Positions 11,942-24,452 of a stretch of 64,000 nt of DNA are shown here, piece after piece. Position numbers and translations under genes: made by a program. Every line of letters begins with the position of its first letter. Within the stretch, counting starts at the first letter, position 1. The notes beneath the pieces are model-generated. The model was not told the DNA's origin. It worked only from the letters and a program-made list of their open reading frames with translations, and searched no databases. The stretch comes from Sinonovacula constricta (taxonomy: Eukaryota > Mollusca > Bivalvia > Cardiida > Solecurtidae). The DNA is taken from the NCBI GenBank assembly GCA_007844125.1, contig CM017557.1, forward strand, positions 61,823,411-61,887,410, given 5' to 3'.

Positions 11942-13025
11942 TATTTGTACTACTTCAACTTCTCACCAGGTACATAACGTACCTCTTTTTTCAAAATCGG
12001 CCCTCTTGTGTTAAGCCGGTTTAATTCCCACCCGTTAGCAGGGCTTTACAGTGGTTTTAGGATTGTTTTTGTTCAATATTTTAAAATCAGTTTCTTAAAA
12101 GACAAACTGCGTTTTTAAATGAATTGTTTGATACGTTTAGACAATATGTAATGCAAATGGGGCAGCAAGTGTTATGTCCATGTGAATGCCAATTTTTTTA
12201 TAATATGTTCAGCTCACTTTAAGTCAAACTAGTCATCAGACGTCCGGCGTTGTCGTTCGTCAGAAAACTTGTTGTATTATTTAAACGTATTTTGGGCGCC
12301 TTTTGATGCTCTGCATCAATGCTTTACTTGATATTTAATTTCTTCAATACCGAAGACGTGTTTTGACGTGTGTCTATGTAAAAATCGATACGTTTTACTA
12401 GTTGTGTTAATTAAATTTTGATGGTATTCTTAAATGTATTTTATGCTAAATATGTCCGGGACTTTAGTGGGAATGGGGGTGCTAGATCCGTTTCTAAAAT
12501 TTTGCATCAATGCTGCTATAATTAACTCTTAGACACATGTCTACAAAAGCGTGTGTTGATAGACTTTGTTAAACAAAATATTTTAATAAATTTAATTTTA
12601 AAATTCAATGCATATTATAGTTGATATACGCCCTGAGACAAAATAATTTATTAATGCGTTTCTAGATAATTCAAAAATACATGAACAGTGCAGATATTAC
12701 TGTTTATAAAAAAAGGTCTACTTTCTGCCTAATATATTATTCTAATGTCCAACTCATACACATGAAAATTTGTCAGAATTTATTGTCATAGTAATTTAAT
12801 TTTTTGTTTGGAACACTTACAACTGGCAGACAGGTAAATAATTGTCTAATGTTTACTAAGAATATATGACTAAGAATATATGCCTAAGTCCTATAAGCAT
12901 TGCAACATATACCAACAAATGAAAAGGCACAGGACGAAGGTAATTATATGCAAGCCAAATGTAGAAGTAATAACAAAAAAGCTTCATGTAATTGATTATT
13001 AACATTTATTAACATTTCTATTATC
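11942..13025. other. AT-rich non-coding stretch, nothing recognised
   Basis: No exon or repeat family was recognised. Confidence 0.4.
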
Positions 13026-13424
13026 ATATTACCAACACCAACACCTGGCAAAGATACGAAACAGTAACTACATGTAGTTTCAATATAATGATAATAGTTT
13101 GCGTCAGTTTTCAAAAGTTTAGGCTAAAAAAAGAGACGACAACGGAATGACTGTGCTTTAATGGTTAGAACAACATCATATTACCAACACCATTAAAGAT
13201 ACGGAATAGTAACACTATGATGAAAATAGTTAAAGTCAATTTTCAAAACTTAGTTTGGGCTCAAAATTGACGACAACAGAATGGCTCTGCTTTAATGGTA
13301 AGAACAACACCATATTACCAACACCAATAATGATACGAAAAGTAACACTATGATGAATACAATTTGAGTCAATTTTCAAAATTTAATCCTGGCTCATAAA
13401 AGATGACAACAACTTTAATGGTTA
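13025..13424. repeat. Three-copy tandem repeat, units of 152, 134 and about 114 bp
   Basis: CATATTACCAACACC recurs at 13025, 13177 and 13311. Each time it is followed by AAGATACGAAA-like sequence, a GTCAATTTTCAAAA-like segment and CTTTAATGGT(T/A)AGAACAACA. Unit lengths differ by indels. Confidence 0.85.
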
Positions 13425-13761
13425 GTCTCGCCAAATCCTCTATAAACATACATCTTTTTAATTGTCGTTATCTCCATTTTTTAATCATACTAAATTCCAG
13501 AGTCTAACTTCCGAAACAATTATATCTGTGTTTATTATCCCTTGTGATACCAGTGGCCACATGTTAATTAATCAAACTCAATTCTTTCTCTCTTTTTGTG
13601 TGTGTGTAAAATTTCATTAAGGCATACAGCCAGATAAAAGAGCGGAGAGAAAGTTTCGGCAAATTTCGGCATCTTCAGTGATGTTTGTCCGTGAGAACAC
13701 ATACTTTGTATAATTGATGTGTGCTAAAGAATAAACTAGACCTATGTTAAAACAAAACAAA

Positions 13762-13903
13762 AATACTAAATAAATGAATAAATAAATAAATAAACAACAG
13801 CAACACAATCAACCCCACCCCAACGCGCGCACACACACACACGCGCACACACACTCTCTCCATCCCCCCCCCCCCCCCCCCCTCCCCCCAAAGCACACAC
13901 ACG

Positions 13904-13934
<31 letters not shown>

Positions 13935-13980
13935 GCACACACACACACACACACAAACACACGCACACACACACACACAA
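13762..13980. repeat. Compound simple-sequence tract: (AAAT)n, (CA)n, poly-C, (CA/CG)n
   Basis: AAAT units to about 13795, a CA run at 13828-13855, a run of C with two short breaks at about 13863-13888, then alternating CA with GCGC patches to 13978. Open frames across it are artefacts. Confidence 0.95.
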
Positions 13981-14474
13981 ATCGTCAAACCTGTATATGT
14001 GGACCTTTTTTCCATGCAGATTATCGTATGATATTATAAAAGAAATGTTTTGTATTGAAATGTTTTGCCATTTATAGCCCGTAGTTCTATATTCAGTTTG
14101 CATTATCTTTATAGGTACACAACAAACCGTTGTCACAACATACGTATTTCACTATATCATTAACTCGAGCTATATTCGCCATTATTTTCTCTAGTGAATA
14201 GTGACTCTTTCTTGTGATCTGGAAGCGTTTATTTCTCCAAATATCGACCTACTAGATAATTGAACGTACGTGTTCGCGCTAATCAGTGAATGTACAGCGT
14301 GTAACGAACGAGCGGAGTTGGTATTGACTACCGTACAATGAACTCCCTTGTGCATAATTAGGACCTTTTTTCTCAGCCATTTTGTCCAAATCTACGGCAG
14401 TAACTTTGTAAGTTTGGGTGTGCCATGAAAATACAGGACTATGAAGAACTACATGAGCAATTAAAAGAAACCCA
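13981..14474. other. Non-coding stretch, nothing recognised
   Basis: No exon or repeat family was recognised between the compound microsatellite and the D-TIR element. Confidence 0.35.
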
Positions 14475-14977
14475 TTAAAGGTGGTACAGTTTGGAACGTT
14501 TTTTTTCTTTTTCAAATTACTAAATAAGTCCTTGTTATCTGAAAAAGTCCAGCAAAATGCTGTTCATTGAGGCTCAAGATCTGTGTGAACATTAAGCATA
14601 AGTCCCCACTCGTTATTGCGAACAGGTATTTCCTATCTGAGCCACGCTGCAGAGATAGCTATTTTTAAACATGGAAAACCACGTGACAATTGACTTTTGA
14701 GATCGCGTTATATATCGCCATCCGGGTAGTCCGCTCTGTCGTCAGTATTTATTTTTAGCAGAGAACATTATCGTGCTTATTTATAGATATGGAAAGAATG
14801 AACATTTGGAATCAATTTTTTTTTCAATGTGTACTGTCTTACGATATGGATAGTGTTCAAAATCGTCTGAGACTAAAGTATGAGTTTGTGCAGAAATTAT
14901 GACCACATTCCCAGAAACCGTGGCAAAATATTGGTACATGCATTTGATATAGGTCAACTATCGGATTCCACCTTTAA
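14475..14977. mobile_element. D-TIR non-autonomous element, copy with both ends
   Basis: A 503-bp segment begins TTAAAGGTGGTACAG and ends TCGGATTCCACCTTTAA. The ends are inverted repeats that include TTAA, as in piggyBac-type elements where TTAA is the duplicated target. The interior carries CACGTGACAA, TATTTTTAGCAGAGA and GTGCTTATTTATAGATAT segments shared with copies at 8187, 18937, 23285 and 49816. No transposase is encoded. Confidence 0.7.
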
Positions 14978-14999
14978 AATGAAGGTTGACTGACAATAA

Positions 15000-16838
15000 A
15001 TAACATCTTTACTCACTTCGGCGAACAAATGGGACTGTTTGTTTTAGAGCCGTGGACATACATGAACACGGAAAATTTGATGAAATATGTTTTGATTTTT
15101 TATTGACTTTAATCGCAACCAGATAATTATGATCATACTGGCTTAGGGTACATCAAACTGTCTTTTAGCTGCGCAGGTAGGCCAACCACAAAGGGCTAAG
15201 ATAGAACCGCCGGCGCACCGCAGAAAGAACTCCATAAATGTAATTTCTCAAAATGTCCGCGGTGGAGGGATGAGGAGTTAGTTGTCGGCGATTTAAATGC
15301 CTTACCACGTCTCCCCTGCCCCAAAACCCTACCCCCCCCCCCCACCCACCCCACCAAACAAAATCCCTACCCCCACCCCAATACCTAATTGACTAAAATA
15401 ACAACTTACCAAGCATTTGTAAGCACAGCATTATTATCCTTGCAAAAATGTCTAACTCAAACTTAACTATAGTTCTGAACACACTTAAGGGCGTTAACTA
15501 CAGTGCCTAGGCGAAATCAAATAATTACTTTTGGGCAAAAACAACACAAACTACATACGTTTAGATCATAGCAAAACCATTTAAGAGCAAAGATAAAAAC
15601 TATTTGAATTTATATTTCTTATCTCAAACTATATTTTTGAACGCAATCTCAAATATGTTTGATAAGGTCAAGCTGTAGAAATGACAGCCTAAAGTTAATC
15701 TGACATGCTTGAGAGCTAACTTAGGTCCATGCCTAAAAAATTCAGCCGATTAGTTTTGTTAATATTCAAATTTTAAAATACCCAAAACAAACATCAACAG
15801 ACACGAGTAATTTCACCAACAATATTACATCATACATACTTATTTGTAAGAGAAAAGCCTTCAAAAACTCTGATGAAATGATACAATTCCCGCCGAGAGT
15901 CTAAGCGTACAAATACATGTATATTTGACCTAATCGAGTAAGAAAGAGACACCAGCGACGGGAATGTAATTTGAAAACAAGAAGTAATTGTCTGAAACCG
16001 AAGGAATTTTCTCGAAATTGTTTACATCGTTAAGTAATTACGTTACTTTTACAAAATGAGAATAAAATCAATAAGAAAACCAGCATCATGACCTTGGATT
16101 TGTCTCTCATTATATTCGCATTAATCTTCATCTAGATTCTAAGGTTAAGGAAGAATGTGGGCAGTTATAAATCGAACTTGATCATAAGCTTATGAGCCTA
16201 CAGCAAGGCATAATTTTTAGCTTATCCTACATACAGTTACTAAGAGATATAGCCTATACATAAAGAATGATTTATTTCTTGTTCCAAAATAACGGATTAC
16301 AATTACAAATTTCGCATATGACATATAACATGACAACAATGTCTTTTGTTATGTTACAGCACACATCAACAACGACATTCAAAACAGCATCAACAACAAT
16401 AGTTGTTATTCAATAACTAAGCAACAAGAATTACACAACAAACAACAAGAATTAACGATCTGGACAGCCTTATATTTCCTCCTACATCACGTGTATATGG
16501 CCTAATAAAACGCATTTTAATACCAGGCTACATGTCCCTTGACAGACCTTCTGCTAAGTGTTCGGTAAAGGGTTGCGACTCTTGTGCGAATTGTGGTTTA
16601 GTTCCCGGCGTTCACTAACAGCCACAAATAATGTCGAACTCAACTCCTCGGGCAATTAAGTCCTCTGTACGATCATTGTTCCTAAGGATGTGGCGCAATT
16701 ATATTTACAAAATTGCGACGTCTTGTGACTTTTTGTTCGGTTCGTCGGAAGAAGAAAAAGAGAAATTAAAAGGTTCATCAAAACAATAAGTGTAATTAAT
16801 TAGCGAAGTTATTCGTTTTATAAACTTCCATTTAACAG
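15000..16838. other. Non-coding stretch with C-rich tracts
   Basis: C-rich runs at 15331-15350 and nearby CCCCACCC patches. A very degraded SINE-C remnant is possible at 15130-15245 (GAACCGCCGGCGCACCGCAG resembles its body). Otherwise nothing recognisable. Confidence 0.35.
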
Positions 16839-17007
<169 letters not shown>

Positions 17008-17218
17008 TTATATGATTATTTTCTTTGTTATTTTGATAACGTCATAGGCACCGAAATGTTGTTGTTGTCTTTTGCTCGGGGTTTTTCACGCCATAAACAT
17101 GAGAGGTGGTTGTTGATAATCCGAGGCGTTCCGATTGATACAAAATGCCGCTGATGCGATGCAAACGATTTTAAACAAATTTAAAAGAAATTGTGTCATA
17201 CATTTTTTTAAACCTAAT

Positions 17219-17500
17219 TAAAGGTGGTATCCTGCACTTTTCTTCATTCAAATACAGGCAGATAAATAAATTAAAATAAAATAAAACACAATGAAAAAAT
17301 AGAATTATGACCTGTATTGTACTAGGGTTATGGAAGTCCGCACAACAAACTTTCCCTATTAGCGAATTTCAGTGAGCATTCAATATATAGGCGTCTCGCT
17401 CCAGCGCGTCGCCAGTAATGTGGCATGGAGGAGTAACGACGATAAATCACTGTGTCCTTTACGTGGGAACTTATTTGCAACTTGCTCTCAAACTTTTGCA
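17219..17500. mobile_element. Possible D-TIR end fragment and flank
   Basis: ATTAAAGGTGGTATCCTGCA at about 17219 matches the D-TIR left end, but no interior match or right end was found. The rest of the stretch shows nothing. Confidence 0.3.
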
Positions 17501-17609
17501 CATTGACGGATTTATGGCAAAATCAAAGGTGTTGCCACTGTTTTAGACAATACTACAATTGCCCTTTTGAACATTGTCATAGTTTCAATTCCAAAGTTGT
17601 TTTTGGACT

Positions 17610-18010
17610 TTAACATAGTTATCAATTGTGAAAATGTTGTTGCCGTCGGATCTGACATTGCTGTCGGTTTTTGACATAATTTTGAGTACAGATTTTGACA
17701 TTGTCATAACGGCAATTGGTTTTGAAAATGTCATAACTGCCAGTGGTTTTGACATTGTCATAATGGCAGTTGGTTTTGAAAATGACATAACTGCCATTGG
17801 TTTTGAAATTGTCATAATGGCAGTCGGTTTTGAAAATGACATAACTGCCAGTGGTTTTGACATTGTCATAATGGCAGTTGGTTTTGACAGTGTCATATTT
17901 GCCATAGGTTTTAACATTGTCGTTTTTTGACATTCTTGCATTTGTTGCCATCAGCATAAACATTGTAATTGCTGCAATTGGTTTTAATATTGAAAGGTAT
18001 TTTATGTTTT
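17610..18010. repeat. 27-bp minisatellite encoding an open 9-residue periodicity
   Basis: GGTTTTGAAA/GGTTTTGACA recurs every 27 bp (for example 17772, 17799, 17826, 17853), often alternating as a 54-bp higher-order pair. Because 27 is a multiple of three, one plus-strand and two minus-strand frames stay open through it. The plus frame reads as repeats like VIMAVGFEN. No start context, splice site or conserved flank supports translation. Decayed relatives run out to about 18200 and recur in fragments at 18860-18940, 20520-20790 and 21068-21250. Confidence 0.85.
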
Positions 18011-18280
18011 GACATGCCAAAGACGTTATTTGTTTGCCGTTGTTGCTATGTGCCTGAATACAATAAATGGTACTTTTGGCTTTTTAACACTGCTAGAGTG
18101 TCCTTGGACTTAACATTGCCGTGCTTGTATTTGTCATCGACATCGCCATACCTGTCACTTGTTTTGATATTGCCGTCGAAAAGCAACAGCAAAGCAATAG
18201 TTCCCATTGGTATTAAAATATTAGTTTAATTGACTTTTGTTATATCGAACTATATACTATATAATACTAGAACTATGGTC

Positions 18281-18395
18281 ATATTGGTGACATTCGGCTC
18301 ATTATTGGCGGAGGAAGACTCCAGACAAGTACCGGCATAGAACCACCGGTGTACCGCTGGTCAGCTGCAGAACCACCCCACATGAACCTTAAATT
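18281..18395 (-). mobile_element. SINE family C fragment (3' part)
   Basis: Shares TATGGTCATATTGGTGACAT, GGAGGAAGACTCCAGAC and GAACCACCGGTGTACCGC with the family-C body read in reverse. The head is absent. Confidence 0.65.
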
Positions 18396-18936
18396 TTCAT
18401 TGGAATTTAAATATGCGGTAATGGCTTACGACATTCTTGCATTTCTTCATCGTCGGTTATCCCCCGTTACATTACTCCGCTATGCTGCGTTATGTACCCG
18501 TGGGACAATTGGTTAAGAAAATCTCGTAGTCATGAATAATTAATGAGGCAGTTTCATTGGTGCCATGAGGAAACCACCACGGACAACTAGCCAATGAAAT
18601 TACGTTTTATGACTAAGGTTCGGTTTACCGTTCAAAATGGCGACCTCCATGAGTAAACATGTGCGTTGGTTTCTATTTTAAGTAAGAAAATCCCAGTATG
18701 ACGTCATTGAGATTGAAGAGTATTTTATTGTAACATGCGATTTCATTGGAAGAAGATTGGTCTCCCCTGCCTCATGCATATTCATGAAAAAGAGATTTTG
18801 CTAGTCAAATTTCCCACGGTATGTATGGAGTGTAACGGAAGAAAATACTGTGGTTGCCGACGATGACATTTCTTTGACATTGTTCCCAACGTCACAGCAG
18901 CAATTGGTTTTCAACTTGTTGCCTTTGACATAATTG

Positions 18937-19340
18937 CTATTAAAGGTGGTATCTGACAGTTTGCCTCTATCAAATACATATAACAATATCGAGCCACTGT
19001 TTGGGGGGGGGGGGGGGGGGGGGGGGGGAATCGCGAGAAAATCACTCTGAATGTGTATTTTTTTCCAACTGTATAACGAGCTCCATAGCAGTCTCTGCTA
19101 AAAATAGATATCGACGTCATTAACCGGATGGCTATGTAATGTGATCTCAAAAGTAAGTTGTCACGCGTTCTTATGAGTTTAAAATAGCTATCTCTGTAGC
19201 GTGGCTAGGATAGGAAATTCCTTTTTGCAATGACGAGAGGTGATTTTATGCTTGACTGTTCATACAGATCTAGGACATCAATGAAAATTCATTTTGGAGG
19301 ACCTTTTCATATGGAAGATTGTTGATGCATATTTTTTCAT
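18937..19340 (-). mobile_element. D-TIR element, partial, with poly-G expansion
   Basis: Starts ATTAAAGGTGGTATCTGACA, the best left end of the family in the window. It carries CTGCTAAAAATAGATATCGA, GTCACGCG and AAAATAGCTATCTCTGTAGC in the order expected for the reverse orientation of the copy at 14475. A 26-bp run of G at about 19003-19028 has expanded inside it. The right end was not located. Confidence 0.6.
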
Positions 19341-20519
19341 TTGTCTTATGTTAACTGTTTAGTGCTGAATGACTGAATTTTTGCATAAAAGCAAAAGGCT
19401 GATTTATGTAAATTGTAAATGCTTGACGGTTTATGTTTAAGGTATCTTGTCAGTTCAAGTAAATTGCTAATTATGACATACAAGTAAGAAAACACATGTA
19501 TGTTGCTGCATTGCAATTATTGTTTATTGATAGGTGTCCCGGTAATTTATATTAAACGGTAAGTGCCTAACTGCTTTGTGTTATGCATACTGTACTGTAT
19601 AGATCTTTACATGCGCGCATTTTGAAAGTATGTTTTTGTTTTTATGCAAAAAATACATAATTATTATTTCTGTATTATGTTTTTTTTAAAAAAAACAGGT
19701 ACCAGAATTCATGTTTCCGTATTTTGTAAGCTGGGTCCATTTTCGTTTAGTTGAAGAACGACAACTCGGGTCTACTTGGTTAAAAACCAACTGCTCCCCA
19801 GAATCGGAGAAAGGAGAAGCGTAAAGCAATGCCTAATGGCAGCGAATATTATCCTTACCTCTTCAGTTTAGCCCTTTCGTTCAGTTCACGTTGTCGTTCG
19901 AAATCAATGGCGCGTTTATAAATAAGGGAGGTAATGCGCGCCTCAAAACTGATTTGGGAGCAGCTGTTATAACGTTTACAGCTTGTCCGCCACCTAGCGT
20001 TAAAATTTAATGAAATAAACTTGGTCCTGGCTTGTTAGAATTTGGCTAATGATTTTCGCTTAGTGCCTAACGACTACTGACATGTGAATCAGAGTTAAGT
20101 ATAGATCTAATTCGTTTTGCATACTTGCAGTGATATAGTGTAAAATTTCTACTTAACACTTATGAAATACAGATCTATGTATCGTATTATTATTTGAATC
20201 GAAGTATTTGTAGAATCGAAGTAACATTAAGCACAATAGACTTAACACTTATAGAAAAAAAAATACAAATGCATGCACATATTTGTTAGTAAGTTGCGTA
20301 TGACACTAAGCGTTTCCCAATGAACAAATTTTAACAAATTTTCAAATCCATACAGCCTACATTTGTCATTCAGTAGGTAGCATTCGTCATAAAGCACTAA
20401 ACAGTTAATATAACACATAATACAATATCTGCAATAATAATCTTCCATATTTTCAGGTTACAATGATTTGTTTGGTTATTTGAGAAAAGAAAGTTTTGCT
20501 CCAAACTGGCGGATACAAC
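19341..20519. other. Non-coding stretch, nothing recognised
   Basis: No exon, SINE or transposon end was recognised. Confidence 0.4.
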
Positions 20520-21260
20520 CTTTTATACTGACAAGGCTATTGTTGCCATTGCTTAAATCGATGTCTATGTTTGGTTGTTTTAAGGCATTTCCATCGCTCG
20601 GATTGCATTTTGTTCTGCATTTTTGCTCTAGACATTGTTGCCAAATTTCGTTTTGGCATTTTCATTATTGGTTCTATTTTGACATAAGTACTGCTCTTGG
20701 CATTATCCTTGTTTCCGATATTGCATTAAGAGTTGTCTTTTCTTGTCTTTTATTTTGTCATTGTTGTTCTTGTGCCGTTTTGCCATTGCACTTGACATTT
20801 AGGGATGGATTCAGAGGGAGGGGATGGGGGATGCATCCCCCACCAAGCAGGTAAAAAGAGTTAAAACACATACATGTAAGCTTAAAAATACTAAGCTTTT
20901 TAAGTAAATTTTGTCTGTTGACTGCTTAGGTCGAAGTTAGAGTCCTTCGCTGTGTATATATATCTAGTATTTACTGCGATAAAGTTGAATGGATCTTGAA
21001 TCATACGCCGACACCCCAACAATTATTGTTTTTTTTTTTGCTTTTTGTTTTTCTGGATCCGCCCCGGTTGGCATTGTCTAGTCTTTTACTCCATTTAACA
21101 CTGTGTCATTTTTGTAAACACTGTTAATGCCATTAAAATTTTAATGCCATAGTTGTTGGTATTGTTTATGACAATGCTATTACTGATAAATGCATTGTTG
21201 TTAGTGTCTTTACGTATATTGGCATTGCTTATGTACATGTTGATGTTTAAAATAGATATC
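20520..21260. repeat. Decayed GACATT/GCCATT repeat interrupted by element F
   Basis: Scattered TTTGACATT, TTGCCATTG and TTGGCATT motifs continue the style of the 27-bp array at 17.6 kb. They are split by the F element at 20800-21067. The homology is loose and is a judgement from motif recurrence. Confidence 0.45.
20800..21067. mobile_element. Non-autonomous hAT-like element F, copy 2, with 8-bp target duplication
   Basis: Ends TAGGGATGGATTCAG and (reversed right end) CCGGGGCGGATCCAG. Flanking 8-mers TTGACATT (20792-20799) and TTGGCATT (21068-21075) agree at 7 of 8, as expected for hAT. The interior matches the copies at 5951 and 57130. No coding capacity. Confidence 0.85.
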
Positions 21261-21980
21261 GTAAATGCGCATATGTCAGAGAGCGAAAGCGGCGCCATTA
21301 GCTAACAGCAAGAAAGCTAAAAGTAGACTCCAGGCATCAGGAACGATTTCAATTCCAATAATTAACATCGACTGCAATATCATGTGTTGTTTACGTTCAA
21401 TAATTGAATCGTCTTTACATGCGTTGTAAATGGTTGATAATTGAATTGTCTTACATTTCAAGGCAGATATTATTTTATCATCACCCGACCACAAATAAAT
21501 ACAGCTATTTTATCAGTTATTTTACTCCTTACATATCATCTGTCAAATTCATCAGGAACGAGGCATGGTTCGAAATAGTTTATAGCTGTTGCTCTGCCAA
21601 TGAAGCCCGAAGGCTTATCCCGCCTGCCCGACCCCTCCCCGTTCAGAATAACGCATACCAACCTTTGCAGTTTATATTGCATTGTTTGGTTGTTCTTTCT
21701 TTTGAGAAAAAAGGGAGGCACATTCCTACCGTGCCTATTGATAGCAGCTTTTAAAGCACGACTAGAATTCGGTCTAAATTATTATCAATTACTTTAATCA
21801 CTTGTTTCCCAGGTTTTAATGGACCGATCTTTTAAAGAAAATAGGTTAATAAATCAGTAGGGCTGGTCAAGGCAACTGTATTTCTTTAATCCTTATAGTC
21901 TTAAAAATATACATTATAGTTTTGACCAACAATCGTATAGAATATATACTTACTTGTGATCTAAAACCAAAAATATCACA
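21261..21980. other. Non-coding stretch, nothing recognised
   Basis: Short open frames on both strands overlap one another and show no conserved features or splice context. Confidence 0.35.
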
Positions 21981-21984
21981 CGTT

Positions 21985-22340
21985 AAATTTCGTTTTATAA
22001 TTTCTCATTCTGATAAAGCGGCTTCGTGAATTTTCGTTTAATAATTTGCCATTCTGATAAAGCCGCTTCGTGAATTTTCGTTCATTAACTTGTCATTCTG
22101 ATAAAGCCGCTTCGTGAATTTTCGTTTAATAATTTGCCATTCTGATAAAGCCGCTTCGTGAATTTTCGTTCAAATAATTTGCCATTCTGAAAAACCGCTT
22201 CGTGAATTTTCGTTCAAATTATTTGCCATTCTGATAAAGCCGCTTCGTGAATTTTCGTTCAAATAATTTGCCATTCTGATAAAGCCGCTTCGTGAATTTT
22301 CGTTCAAATAATTTGCCATTCTGATAAAGCCGCTTCGTGG
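21985..22340. repeat. 44-45 bp tandem repeat, eight copies
   Basis: CATTCTGATAAAGCCGCTTC recurs at 22006, 22050, 22094, 22138, 22183, 22227, 22272 and 22317. A GTGAATTTTCGTT-type linker fills each unit. Later units carry one extra A (CAAATAATTTG). The last unit runs straight into ATAGGTTCGAGTCCC, a good pol III B-box match. Confidence 0.95.
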
Positions 22341-23284
22341 TTATCATTGTATAGGTTCGAGTCCCAAAACAGGGCAAGGAATTTCATGAATGGAAGCTTA
22401 CAAGATGGACAATGGAGCGTCCATGTTGTTGTTTTTTCTAGATGAGCGTGTTAGTTTTTTCTCCATCAATAACCGATGAGCCCAGCTTCTTTGTAGCGGT
22501 ACATAAATAAAGCTCATATTTATGGAAAAATAAATAAAACAAAAGACAACCCCTCAGAAAACAGATACCCGCTTTTAGCAGATTGTTATTACGATTCTTC
22601 AGGCGTCAAATGTATTTGCAGAGCGCATGGGTACTTGTTTATTACAAGCACAAACCATTTTAATATTTTTTGCTTTGTCACCATATCGATCATAAATTTT
22701 CTTCTTTTCCTTTTGTAGCATGCTTGATCTCATATAATTACCATTTCCAGATAACTTGCTAGCATTTTTGATGCAATCATTTGAACATAGGCTTGATGCG
22801 TTCATATATTTTCGGATGATACTTCTTGCAAATCGTTAAACTCATCAAGGATGGTTTTATTGCTAGTTCGTCGTCATTAACAAGAGTGTAACAGGGATAT
22901 GGTTATAAAAGGCGAATAATACAAACCTATCGGTTCTTAAAGCTTAAAGTTTTAAGCTGCAGATCTCTGCATAAAAAAAAAATAAAAAATAATAATATGT
23001 CTTTTTTCAATACAAAATACCAACAACTCGGTCAAAAATCACGATTTCACTTACACTTACATCTCTTTTCTTTGACACACACGTAAATTTTAATACCCGA
23101 GATCATCTACATTTACGATTTTGTAATTTAAAATAAATATACTTATTACAATATGCGACGTCAACTCAACGTTATTGGTTAACCTCTAATAGAACGGCCT
23201 AAAATACAATATTATAAATTAATTTTATGTGAAAAGTGAAGTATAACATATAACTCTTCATTACAAATGGGTAGTTTCTACCTA
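22341..23284. other. Non-coding stretch, nothing beyond a B-box-like sequence
   Basis: GGTTCGAGTCCC at about 22351-22362 looks like a tRNA-type B box but has no matching A box at tRNA spacing. Nothing else was recognised. Confidence 0.35.
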
Positions 23285-23604
23285 AACCACGCTGCACAGT
23301 TGGCTATTTCTAAATTAAGAGAAGCACGTGACCCGAAAGTTTATATAATCATTCGGGTAATCCGCTCTGACGTCGATGTCTATTTTTAGCAGAAATCACA
23401 ATCGTGCTTATTTATAGTTTTCGAAAGAATGGGCATGTAGTGTGATTTAGTTTACGTTTTTACGGTCTTACAATTTGGACAGTGTTCAAACCCGTCTTTT
23501 GTTAGACTTAGGTTTGACTTTTTGAAGAAATTTGCCTCAATTCCTCAAATCCAGGTTTACGTGTTTTTGACGAAGTCAAACTGTTGGATGCCACCTTTAA
23601 AACA
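23285..23604 (+). mobile_element. D-TIR element, right-end copy
   Basis: CCACGCTGCACAGTTGGCTA, GAAGCACGTGACCC, TCTATTTTTAGCAGAAAT and GTGCTTATTTATAG lie in the same order as at 14641-14800. It ends GTTGGATGCCACCTTTAA, the family right end. The left end is not identifiable. Confidence 0.6.
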
Positions 23605-23860
23605 TGACATGTAAGCTTTCCCCACCCATTTCAAATATAAAGGATGAGCTTTCTATCTTCCACATTTCAACATGACGTGTGAGCTTTTCACATCCCATTC
23701 AAACAAGATGTTGAGATTTTGTCAACCACTTTCAAATATTACGGGAAAGTCCTTATCAACTCCTTTCCAAACCTGACGGGTGAATTTTGTCCACCCTTCC
23801 AAACATGAAAGATGCGCGATTTGCCTTCTTTAACAAACATGTCGGTTAAGCTTGGTCTAG
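23605..23860. repeat. Degenerate ~45-bp tandem repeat, about five copies
   Basis: Recurring AACATGACRTGTRAGCTTT and CAYCCCTTTCAAA-like segments with frequent substitutions. Confidence 0.6.
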
Positions 23861-24180
23861 AAATTATTTGGCGTTCGACATTATTTTAATAGGTTATTAA
23901 ATGTCTACAGCATGATTATCTATCTGTTTTTTTTATATTTGTGGAAGATTGTATATGAATTCACCAACCCCTCACCACGTAGACTGGAACCACAGTCGGG
24001 GCAAAAACTTTAACGCTAATAAGGACGTCTTATAGCTGACATGCTGTTCGGCGGTGGTTCTACTCAGACTATTGACTAGATTTTTTTCTCCACGTCTATA
24101 ATTCGACATCATGAATAAGGCTCTTGTTGCATCGGGGCAATGTATATAAGTACAATAACAATTAAAATTAAACAATAATA

Positions 24181-24452
24181 CCAATAGATCAATTGGTAGA
24201 GCGTCGGCTTGCGGATCGGGAGGTCCCGGGTTCAAACCCCGACCGGGTCAAACCAAAGACTTTAAAGTTGGTAGTAGTGGCTTCCCTCCTAACGCTCAGG
24301 GCTAAGGGGACAGCATTACGCCTGACTCGTCGGTGTCAGTATAATGGACCGGCCGGGTTCAGTTCCTGGGCACCCCATTATTGCCCCTGTGCTATAATGA
24401 TAGAAATGTCGCTGCACAGTATCAGCAAAAATGCCGGGAAATCCCAAATATA
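24181..24452 (+). mobile_element. tRNA-derived SINE family A, slightly 5'-truncated
   Basis: It opens part-way into the tRNA-like head (ATTGGTAGAGCGTCGGC), has the B box GGTTCAAACCCC, the GACTCGTCGGTGTCAGTATA body and a 3' part ending GCCGGGAAATCCC. An open frame at 24193-24453 crosses it because the family lacks stops in that frame. It is not a gene. Confidence 0.9.

Noticed and set aside
24181..24255. A tRNA gene
   Set aside because: The A and B boxes belong to a SINE-A head, which is joined to the SINE body and occurs in several truncated copies. The acceptor stem does not close.
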